NCBI GenBank assembly: GCA_009693885.1
Contig: SHWK01000058.1
Coordinates: 1-6,327, forward strand
DNA from: Rickettsiales bacterium
Lineage (GTDB): Bacteria; Pseudomonadota; Alphaproteobacteria; Rickettsiales; UBA1997
Length of the DNA stretch: 6,327 bases
Direction: 5' to 3'
A program made the position numbers and the translations under genes. The notes beneath the pieces were generated by a model. It worked only from the letters and a program-made list of their open reading frames with translations, was not told where the DNA came from and did not search any database. Below, piece after piece: positions 1 to 5,456 of the stretch; positions within the stretch are counted from its first letter, which is position 1, and each line of letters starts with the position of its first letter.

Positions 1-123
1 AGGCATTTCATTGCGACTTCCAGTGTTAACAAATACGCCTACTGAAACGGTTTCGACATCTTTCATTTCATCAACTGCAAGGCGTAGGCCGTTTTTTAAT
101 GTGATTATTTCTTGTTTTGACAT
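1..123 (-). CDS. M16 family zinc peptidase (processing-peptidase-like), N-terminal fragment
   Basis: The first 41 codons are visible, from an ATG at 123-121 (complement), and the gene runs off the left edge. The peptide begins MSKQEIITLKNGLRLAVDEM and continues through VSVGVFVNTGSRNEMP. This is the characteristic first beta strand of M16 peptidases: a T-L-x-N-G-L-R opening, then V-S-x-G-V-x-x-x-T-G-S-R-N-E. Bacterial members closest to the mitochondrial processing peptidase beta subunit carry this form. The family is known to use an inverted HxxEH zinc site, which should lie about 15-20 residues beyond the visible part, so catalytic competence cannot be judged here. The start is well supported because the family motif begins a few residues after it. 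No clear Shine-Dalgarno precedes the ATG. A TATACT lies at 138-143 (complement), but I could not pair it with a convincing -35. The gene is divergent from the ABC-F gene. Alternatives within M16 (PqqL-like) are less likely given the motif wording. Confidence 0.85.
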   Translation of the reverse strand, partial: MSKQEIITLKNGLRLAVDEMKDVETVSVGVFVNTGSRNEMP

Positions 124-202
124 AAATTAGAGAATAGAGTATAGTTATAGTAATAAGATTTTAGATCTCGTTTTTGCGATAAATGATTTATGGATCCCGC
201 TT

Positions 203-294
203 CCACGATAAATTATAGGAGAGCTGATCATTTTATTTCGCGCGCAAGTACAGCTACATAAAATAATCAACTCTCCTATAATTTATCTACCACG
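203..294 (-). repeat. Palindromic element copy A (30-bp stem, 21-nt loop)
   Basis: Positions 207-236 pair with 258-287. Of 30 stem positions, 28 are Watson-Crick pairs and two are C/A mismatches (224/270 and 229/265). The loop is 237-257 and contains TTCGCGCGCAAG, GC-rich in an AT-rich setting. Read on the minus strand, this copy has the same ends (GATAAAT inward of CGTGGTA), the same loop-proximal stem (TTTTAT) and the same loop as copy B at 362-453, with one loop base different. The 17-bp middle of the stem is nearly unrelated to copy B yet still self-complementary. CCACG occurs as a direct repeat at 203-207 and 290-294. Similarity to copy B continues about 20 bp beyond the stem, through GGATCCATAAA read on the minus strand (down to about 186). 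The element lies between divergent genes, so it is not a gene terminator. It looks like a dispersed repeat or a structured regulatory element; the function is unknown. Confidence 0.85.
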
Positions 295-362
295 AATAAA
301 AATCTTAAGTGTTTGTTTATCATTTATCTAACAACGAATAAAAAACTTGATGTTCTTTGTTC
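281..362. repeat. Degenerate tandem direct repeat containing palindrome end sequences
   Basis: Two imperfect copies of about 40 bp follow each other, at about 281-319 and 322-362. Each starts with ATTTATCTA, continues with a CCACGAATAAAAA or CAACGAATAAAAA block, and ends in a CTT...GTT T-rich tail. The first copy is the outer end of palindrome A. The second is a degenerate duplicate of that end with no palindrome attached, directly abutting palindrome B, whose own end (TTCGTGGTAGATAAAT, 360-375) is the inverted form of the same sequence. The interval therefore holds three copies of one terminal sequence. The simplest reading is a remnant of a third element or a partial duplication; this is inferred. 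Confidence 0.6.
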
Positions 363-364
363 GT
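334..364 (+). other. Small hairpin between the two large palindromes
   Basis: ACGAATAAAAAAC (334-346) pairs with GTTCTTTGTTCGT (352-364) around the 5-base loop TTGAT. Of 13 positions, 11 are Watson-Crick, one is T-G and one is a mismatch. It is formed by the degenerate repeat end meeting the inverted end of palindrome B, so it may be a by-product of the inverted termini and need not be a functional structure. Confidence 0.4.
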
Positions 365-453
365 GGTAGATAAATCAACTATCGACTATTGGTTTTATGT
401 AGCTGTGCTTGCGCGCGAAATAAAACCAATAGTCGATAATTGATTTATCGTGA
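362..453 (+). repeat. Palindromic element copy B (30-bp stem, 21-nt loop)
   Basis: Positions 369-398 pair with 420-449. Of 30 stem positions, 29 are Watson-Crick and one is a C/A mismatch (379/439). The loop is 399-419, containing GTAGCTGT and CTTGCGCGCGAA. It is the reverse complement of the loop of copy A except at one base, and both stem and loop lengths are identical to copy A. The outer 7 bp (GATAAAT) and the loop-proximal 6 bp (TTTTAT) of the stem match copy A. Stem positions 8-24 differ from copy A at 14 of 17 positions, yet both arms changed together so the stem is kept. Flanks are CGTGG (362-366) on the left and CGTGA (449-453) on the right. The right arm supplies the -35-like hexamer of a probable promoter for the ABC-F gene. 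I do not recognise it as a named repeat family. Confidence 0.85.
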
Positions 454-468
454 AAGGCGATCTATAAA
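440..468 (+). promoter_or_regulatory. Probable sigma-70-type promoter of the ABC-F gene
   Basis: TTGATT at 440-445 and TATAAA at 463-468 are separated by exactly 17 bp. They match the TTGACA / TATAAT consensus at 4 of 6 and 5 of 6 positions. Transcription would start near 475, giving a leader of about 20 bases before the ATG at 496. The -35 lies inside the right arm of palindrome B and the -10 lies in the sequence just beyond it. Extrusion of the hairpin, or a protein bound to it, would therefore be expected to interfere with promoter use. In copy A the equivalent bases read ATAATT and CATAAA, a poorer match. This is a pattern match only; AT-rich DNA produces chance hits. Confidence 0.5.
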
Positions 469-495
469 CAACCACACAAAATCCATATAAACATC

Positions 496-2346
496 ATGCG
501 CAATTCCCCGTTATTGTCAATCCGCGATACCACAATTTCTTTCGCCAAAAAAATTTTATTTGAAAATCTCAATTTAAACCTATTTCCGCGCGATCGCGTT
601 TGTTTAATTGGCAAAAATGGCGCAGGAAAAACCTCGTTGATGAGCGCTATATATGGCTCGATGGATTTTGACTGTGGTGAAAGATGGATTGCTCCCAAGG
701 CAGTTATTGGTTATTTAACCCAAAATGATGATATCCCCAAGAACCTTACGGTTGTAGAATATATCATGGGTGAATTGAAGTTGGATGAGCATAAATCCTA
801 TCTCGTTGATATTGTTTGTGATAATCTGCAGATTGACAAATACTCCCTCACCCACAATCTTTCTGGCGGACAAAAGCGCCGCGCCCACCTAGCCAAAGCC
901 CTAGTGCTTGAACCAGATATTTTGCTACTCGATGAACCCACTAACCATCTTGATTTAGTAATTATTGAATGGCTTGAAGAATATCTTCGCTCTTACAATG
1001 GTGCGCTTTTGGTGATTAGTCATGATCGCAAATTTCTTGAAAAAGTTTCTAATAAAGTTTTTTGGTTGCGCGCCGGCACTATTAAAATCAACCATGAGGG
1101 CTATAAAAATTTTGATGAATGGTCACAAAGTATTATCGATCATGAGCAACGTGAATTATTAAATTTAGAGAAAAAAGTTGGCTTAGAAAGTGGTTGGTTG
1201 CAGACAGGAGTGACTGGCAGAAGAAAACGCAATATTGGTCGTTTGCATTATTTAGATGAGTTGCGTCAAAAATTAGCAGCGCAAAGAAAATTGGTTAATG
1301 CCAATAAAAATCATATGAAAATCGGCGAAAAAGAATTTGATGATGATGCACCGCAAGTTATTGCTTCGTTAAATAATGTTAGCAAAAGTTATGATTTTTT
1401 ACCAACTAAAAATCGCTCAGATATTGCTAATTCTGATGCAATTACACAAAATAAAAAAATTCTCATCGAAAAATTTTCTCTAAAAATTTTGCGTGGTGAA
1501 AAAATTGGAATTTTAGGAAAAAATGGCTCAGGAAAAAGCACTTTTTTAAAATTATTAGTTGGCGAAATCGAGCCCGATAGCGGCACAGTAAAACTAGCTC
1601 GCGATCTACAGTTCTCCTACTTCGATCAACAGCGCAGCGCTATCCAACCAAAATCTTCTATTCAAGAAATTTTATGTGGCAGCGGCTCTGAATATGTGCA
1701 ATTACCGAACGGAAAAATGCGTCACATTTGCAGCTATCTCAAAGATTTCTTGTTTGATCCGCAAGATACTAAAACAATGGCCGGAACCTTATCTGGCGGG
1801 CAACAAAACCGATTGCTATTGGCGAAAACTTTAGCTAATCCGGGAAATTTTTTGATTCTTGATGAACCAACTAACGATCTCGATATGGATAGTTTAGATA
1901 TGCTGCAAGATTATTTAGAATCCTACCAAGGCACGCTGTTAGTGGTTAGCCACGATCGTAATTTTTTGGATAATGTTGTTACCAATATTTTAGCTTTTGA
2001 AGGCGATGGTGAAATTATCAGCCATTTAGGCGGTTATAGCGATTATTTGGAATATAAAAATCAGTATTTAAAAGAGGCTGAAATATTAGCATATAAGCCA
2101 GTTATAGCAAAGCCGCGCACTAATCGCCCCTCTAACAGCAAAATAAAATTTGAACTAGAGCGCATTCCACAAAAAATTGAACTGCTAGAAAATAAAATTC
2201 TCGAATTAAATAATGAATTAATAAATAGCGAAGATCGCAGCCCATCAACTCTAGCGCATATTTCAATTGAAATTTCTAATGCTCAACAAAAAATTGATGA
2301 GTTAGAAGTTAGATGGGAAGAGTTAGAAAATATTTTAATGACATAA
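496..2346 (+). CDS. uup: ABC-F family ATPase, Uup type
   Basis: This is a complete 616-residue protein with two ABC ATPase domains and no membrane segments. Domain 1 has Walker A GKNGAGKT (residues 39-46), signature LSGGQ (122-126), Walker B DILLLDEPTNHLD with catalytic-type Glu147, and His176 in SHDR. Domain 2 has GKNGSGKS (341-348), LSGGQ (432-436), FLILDEPTNDLD with Glu457, and His486. All ATPase residues are intact. The interdomain linker is roughly 190-285. The last 65 residues (about 553-615) are a charged, heptad-like helix pair, the C-terminal coiled coil that marks Uup among ABC-F proteins. E. coli Uup is of similar size, about 635 residues. ABC-F proteins act in the cytoplasm on ribosomes; Uup has also been linked to branched DNA and to low transposon excision. 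The start is the ATG whose product opens with the family's LLSIRD-type strand; there is no clear Shine-Dalgarno. A lineage-specific insert of about 20 residues follows Tyr299. Another ABC-F subfamily such as EttA is less likely because of the C-terminal coiled coil. Confidence 0.92.
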   Translation: MRNSPLLSIRDTTISFAKKILFENLNLNLFPRDRVCLIGKNGAGKTSLMSAIYGSMDFDCGERWIAPKAVIGYLTQNDDIPKNLTVVEYIMGELKLDEHKSYLVDIVCDNLQIDKYSLTHNLSGGQKRRAHLAKALVLEPDILLLDEPTNHLDLVIIEWLEEYLRSYNGALLVISHDRKFLEKVSNKVFWLRAGTIKINHEGYKNFDEWSQSIIDHEQRELLNLEKKVGLESGWLQTGVTGRRKRNIGRLHYLDELRQKLAAQRKLVNANKNHMKIGEKEFDDDAPQVIASLNNVSKSYDFLPTKNRSDIANSDAITQNKKILIEKFSLKILRGEKIGILGKNGSGKSTFLKLLVGEIEPDSGTVKLARDLQFSYFDQQRSAIQPKSSIQEILCGSGSEYVQLPNGKMRHICSYLKDFLFDPQDTKTMAGTLSGGQQNRLLLAKTLANPGNFLILDEPTNDLDMDSLDMLQDYLESYQGTLLVVSHDRNFLDNVVTNILAFEGDGEIISHLGGYSDYLEYKNQYLKEAEILAYKPVIAKPRTNRPSNSKIKFELERIPQKIELLENKILELNNELINSEDRSPSTLAHISIEISNAQQKIDELEVRWEELENILMT

Positions 2347-2396
2347 GATCATGTGTCGCATAACTATACCACTCTAACTAGAAATTAAATCTCATC

Positions 2397-2439
2397 TTGA
2401 TTAAAAACATTAATCAGACTTAGATTAAGTTACTAATCT
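2397..2439 (+). terminator. Two weak AT-rich hairpins downstream of the ABC-F gene
   Basis: TTGATTAA (2397-2404) pairs with TTAATCAG (2410-2417) around a 5-base loop, with one terminal T-G pair. AGATTA (2422-2427) pairs with TAATCT (2434-2439). They lie about 50-95 bases after the uup stop. Neither has GC pairs of note or is followed by a clear T-run, so they are poor intrinsic terminators. They could equally be an operator-like cluster of GATTAA motifs upstream of the next gene, or chance in AT-rich sequence. Confidence 0.2.
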
Positions 2440-2454
2440 TACTCACAACTATTT

Positions 2455-2460
2455 TATAAT
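2455..2460 (+). promoter_or_regulatory. Perfect TATAAT hexamer just upstream of the orphan gene's ATG
   Basis: TATAAT is a full match to the -10 consensus but ends only two bases before the ATG at 2463. Normal initiation 6-8 bases downstream would start the RNA at or just inside the start codon. No strong -35 is visible; ACTAAT at 17-bp spacing and TTACTA at 19-bp spacing are poor. It is either a promoter for a nearly leaderless mRNA or a chance match. Confidence 0.3.
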
Positions 2461-2462
2461 AT

Positions 2463-5399
2463 ATGGACATTGCCAAATCAAACTTTACAAAAATAGACTT
2501 AATCGGACAAGAAAATGCAAAACACGCGCAGGAAGAAATAGATCGCATTGCCGGAATAATTTTTAATTATTCTCAATATAGCGAGTTGCAATCTTCGGAT
2601 ATTTGCCCAGAAATATTAAAAATTATTAACAACACAAAATTATCTACGCAAGAACAACTCGAACAATCTATACCATTTTTAAGGTTACTTAGAATTGATA
2701 GTTTGCAAAAAGTTCAATCTGCCTATCAAAAACCAACTGCTAGCTGGAAAGCGTCCAATCAAGCTGATTTCAAGACAGAAGTAGAAAATTTATCTACCGT
2801 TCCTCCATTTCTTTTTTTTGAATCTCTAATTGAAGGCGTAGCAAAATCTAAAACAAAACTTGAAAGCCCGAATATTATTTCAATGTCAGATGCTGATAAA
2901 AAATTACATTTTGCAAAAATTGCTCAGGTTACTGATCTATCTTCAAAACTTCTTAATACTTATTTGGATGGCGTAAAAGAATTTCTTGGTCAACCAAAAA
3001 GTTCGTCTGAATTGGAAGAAGCTAACTTTGATAATTGCTTACATTCATTCCAAAATGATATTGGTAGAGCTGAATTAGAAATCGATCAGGTTCAGCATCG
3101 AAAAATAGGAGAAATGAAGATAGTAAATAATGAGATTTCTAGTTCAAATTTTGAATTAAACGAATGTCAGGCAGATTTAATAAAAACTCAAGATAAAGAT
3201 AGAAAGCCAGTATGGAGAAGGTTTGCACGTTTTGTTACGCGAGGAAAATTTCCTAAAGCGGTTGATACCTCGCAAATTGAAACAATTATCAAAACCATAC
3301 AAACCACAATTGCAAATTGTGAAAAAACACTGGCAACAACAGTCATTCATTACAATGAAATTGAAGCAGGGAAAAGAAATATTATAGCATCTCTAAAAAA
3401 TTCTTCTTCAGTTGTTGAATCATTAAAAAAACAATTCTTGACACAAGATAATAGTGTAGATGTTCATATGAGCGAAGCGAAAGATTTCCTTACTACAATT
3501 GAAAATGATCCTACATTACAGGCACAATTTATAGTAAAAGAAAAAAAAGTGACTGAAGCTGTATTGCAGACGCAATTTGTAGAAGAAGAGAGAAAGGAAG
3601 AGGTAGCTGCTGCGCAAAATAATTTATTGCCTGAAGCGATAAATTCCAATCTAAATAAAAAGTTTAAAATAGCTGATTTAGCGCAAAAAGGAACAGCTCC
3701 AGCAGACAAATTAAGTCAGCGAGGTCTTAAGACTTTATCTAAGGTAGTAGCGGTCGCCGGAATGTTCCCCCCTGTTGCATTCGCTGCAATGGTTATAGAT
3801 GCAATATCTAAACTTAATGATAAAAGGGTAGAAAAAGAGTTTGAAATAGTTGCAAAATTTGACGAGAATCCTAATGGTAAAAAAATTCTTAAAAAACTCG
3901 AGACATATTTATCAAAGCAATATTCTGAATTACCGATAGGAGAAAAATCTCTCGATGATTTTGCTGCTTCTCTCACAAAAAAAGTTATCAAAGCAATTGC
4001 AACAAAAGCTGGTGGTCTTGATGTGAATGACGATGCTGATATAGCAGTTGACAAAATTATAAATTTTTTACAAAAACAACAATTTGTTTTTAACAATAAA
4101 ATAATTGAAGTTGAGCCAGAATTTGCTAGAGATGGGACTGAATACAGGGCTGCGGGATTCATAACAAGACAAGCGATTATAGTTCTTGATGCTGATGGTA
4201 AAACAAAAGAATTAATCCCAAAATCTCGACAAAAAACTGATGAAAAAATTGGTGATTCAAAATATGGAGTAAGGCAAGCCACCCCTAGTGAACAAGAAGA
4301 ATTTTCGCGCAATAAAAAATTAACTGATTATGTAGAGTTTATTCCTAAGGTTGATCGCTTGGCAAATGCTTTATCTGAAACCTTAGATAAAGTCAAATTA
4401 AAGGATGGCATAACCAAAGAAGATGCTCTTAATGAGATAAAATCTATCGCTGAAGGTTGTAAAGACTTAAAAGATAAAGCGCTTTCTGCCAAACTAAAAG
4501 AATCATTATCAGAAATAATTGAACTAGGAAAACGCACTGTAATCACGCATATTCCAGATGAAGATCGTAAAAATTTTAATATAATTAAAAATAGTTTAAT
4601 CAAAATAATTGAGCTTGGCGAAACGAAATCTGGTGAAAGTAAGGTTGAGGTTGCGATTAATTCTATTCAACGAAGTGCTGCAGCTCCCGATGTTAAAGAA
4701 GAGGCCATCATAGTAGCTCCCAATGTTGAACAAGAGGCTGTCATAGCAGATCCTTATATTAATTTAGGTGAGGCTGTGAAGGGGGAATCATCTTCTGATG
4801 ATGTAGTTAATGCAGAGGCTATAAGCGGAAAGCCGCCTTCTGATAATGTAGTTAATTCAGCTGAAGATCTAAAAATGGCATCATCTTCTGATGGAGTTAA
4901 TGTGGATGATATAATTCTAACCCTAAATTCATCAAGCAAAAAAAAACCTGCTTTAAAAAATCAAAACCAACAAAAAATAGTCAACCTTTTATCTTCAAAA
5001 ATCGTTACATTAATACATCTTAGCTCAACCAAAAACAAAGCGGATGATATTAATGATGCTGCAGATAAAATCATGAAAATTGTAGAAAACATCGCAGCAA
5101 AAGTGAAGGGCGTTAAAACTCCAAATTTTAATGATGAGTTAAAAGAATCATTAAAAAAAGTTGTCAAACTTGGAACTAGAGGTCCTTTTACCAACAAAGC
5201 GGATCCTGATCGTAAAACATTTAATGAGATTAAGGATGTTGTTAGTGAAATGATTACCACTAAGGTTAAAGAGGCTACCGCTAAGGCTGCACATAATAGT
5301 GGTAGCGATCGTATTCAAGCTATTTTAAGTGAAGGTTCGCACGCAGATCATGCTAAGACCGCTACTCAATCTAAAGGCGCTACACGAACAGGACATTAG
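2463..5399 (+). CDS. Large hypothetical protein with coiled-coil regions and a duplicated C-terminal module
   Basis: I do not recognise this 978-residue protein. It has no signal peptide and is rich in Lys, Glu, Asp, Ser and Asn. Visible parts, in order: a helical N-terminal region (1-180); a charged coiled-coil-like stretch (about 200-245); a basic patch around RKPVWRRFARFVTRGKFPK (247-265); a second helical stretch (about 270-395); one hydrophobic segment at 427-449 (KVVAVAGMFPPVAFAAMVID) that could be a single membrane span or buried helix; a middle region (450-635); a module at about 638-716; a repetitive acidic, Ser-rich hinge (741-816); a second, diverged copy of the module at about 838-931; and a polar, basic-ended tail (940-978). 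The ATG at 2463 is the first in frame and the next Met is at residue 141. There is no Shine-Dalgarno, and TATAAT sits two bases upstream. The gene lies 116 bp after uup on the same strand and converges on putA. Its architecture resembles secreted or surface-associated proteins of host-associated bacteria, but that is only an inference. Confidence 0.85.
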   Translation: MDIAKSNFTKIDLIGQENAKHAQEEIDRIAGIIFNYSQYSELQSSDICPEILKIINNTKLSTQEQLEQSIPFLRLLRIDSLQKVQSAYQKPTASWKASNQADFKTEVENLSTVPPFLFFESLIEGVAKSKTKLESPNIISMSDADKKLHFAKIAQVTDLSSKLLNTYLDGVKEFLGQPKSSSELEEANFDNCLHSFQNDIGRAELEIDQVQHRKIGEMKIVNNEISSSNFELNECQADLIKTQDKDRKPVWRRFARFVTRGKFPKAVDTSQIETIIKTIQTTIANCEKTLATTVIHYNEIEAGKRNIIASLKNSSSVVESLKKQFLTQDNSVDVHMSEAKDFLTTIENDPTLQAQFIVKEKKVTEAVLQTQFVEEERKEEVAAAQNNLLPEAINSNLNKKFKIADLAQKGTAPADKLSQRGLKTLSKVVAVAGMFPPVAFAAMVIDAISKLNDKRVEKEFEIVAKFDENPNGKKILKKLETYLSKQYSELPIGEKSLDDFAASLTKKVIKAIATKAGGLDVNDDADIAVDKIINFLQKQQFVFNNKIIEVEPEFARDGTEYRAAGFITRQAIIVLDADGKTKELIPKSRQKTDEKIGDSKYGVRQATPSEQEEFSRNKKLTDYVEFIPKVDRLANALSETLDKVKLKDGITKEDALNEIKSIAEGCKDLKDKALSAKLKESLSEIIELGKRTVITHIPDEDRKNFNIIKNSLIKIIELGETKSGESKVEVAINSIQRSAAAPDVKEEAIIVAPNVEQEAVIADPYINLGEAVKGESSSDDVVNAEAISGKPPSDNVVNSAEDLKMASSSDGVNVDDIILTLNSSSKKKPALKNQNQQKIVNLLSSKIVTLIHLSSTKNKADDINDAADKIMKIVENIAAKVKGVKTPNFNDELKESLKKVVKLGTRGPFTNKADPDRKTFNEIKDVVSEMITTKVKEATAKAAHNSGSDRIQAILSEGSHADHAKTATQSKGATRTGH
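4494..4589 (+). repeat. Internal module, copy 1 (core, residues 678-709)
   Basis: Residues 678-709 (starting LKESLSEIIELG, ending DEDRKNFNIIK) align without gaps to residues 893-924 of the same protein, with 17 of 32 identical. Shared anchors are LKESL, LG, DxDRK, FN and IK. Weaker helical similarity extends on both sides, roughly 638-716. This is a protein-level duplication; the DNA copies have diverged. Confidence 0.75.
4683..4910 (+). repeat. Degenerate tandem repeats encoding an acidic hinge (residues 741-816)
   Basis: There are two successive short-period repeats. Residues 741-773 read as three 11-residue units: APDVKEEAIIV, APNVEQEAVIA and the more diverged DPYINLGEAVK. Residues 776-816 read as about three 15-16-residue units starting SSSDDVVN, PPSDNVVN and SSSDGVNV. 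In DNA the second set is built on CTTCTGAT...GTTAAT blocks. The stretch links the two module copies and is likely flexible. Such tracts can change length by slippage or recombination. Confidence 0.65.
5139..5234 (+). repeat. Internal module, copy 2 (core, residues 893-924)
   Basis: This is the partner of the module at 4494-4589: LKESLKKVVKLG at the start and DPDRKTFNEIK at the end, with an ungapped offset of 215 residues. Both copies sit within helical, charged surroundings. The second copy is followed by only about 50 residues before the stop. Confidence 0.75.
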
Positions 5400-5421
5400 G
5401 CCATGCCGTTGGTGTATTTAT

Positions 5422-5456
5422 ATGTTTACAACTTACTAAGTTTGAAATTTAAACAT
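5422..5456. terminator. Possible bidirectional hairpin between convergent genes
   Basis: ATGTTTA (5422-5428) pairs perfectly with TAAACAT (5450-5456), and inside it AACTT (5430-5434) pairs with AAGTT (5438-5442) around ACT. It spans the short gap between the orphan stop (5399) and the putA stop (5449-5451), where a shared terminator would be expected. The stems are AT-rich and there is no strong T-run on either side, so the case rests mostly on position. It overlaps the last codons of putA. Confidence 0.3.

Noticed and set aside
138..143. TATACT (complement) as -10 of the peptidase promoter
   Set aside because: It is well placed 15 bases from the ATG, but no credible -35 hexamer lies at 16-18 bp upstream, so it is not listed as a feature.
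178..192. Short palindrome around ATAAATGATTTAT
   Set aside because: It is only 6 bp per arm and purely AT, so chance is likely. It may include part of the element's flank, but this cannot be shown.
203..453. The two palindromes as intrinsic terminators
   Set aside because: They lie between divergent genes, upstream of both starts, are far longer than normal terminators and are not followed by a T-run in a useful direction.
203..453. CRISPR array or integron attC sites
   Set aside because: There are only two copies, in inverted orientation, with no spacer series, no core sites I can identify and no cas or integrase gene in the window.
203..453. Rickettsia palindromic element
   Set aside because: Those are known for inserting in frame inside genes. 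These are intergenic and I cannot match them to a known consensus, so I keep it as an analogy only.
1389..1586. Antisense frame within uup
   Set aside because: It is a complement of a conserved ATPase domain with no independent support. The same applies to the frame at 462-698.
3716..4312. Antisense open frame of 198 codons
   Set aside because: It lies fully inside the orphan gene on the opposite strand. Its Ser/Phe-rich translation is what the complement of Lys/Glu/Asn-rich coding sequence gives, and no family motif is seen. The other antisense frames at 3464-3709, 4328-4603, 4754-4939 and 4961-5260 were rejected for the same reason.
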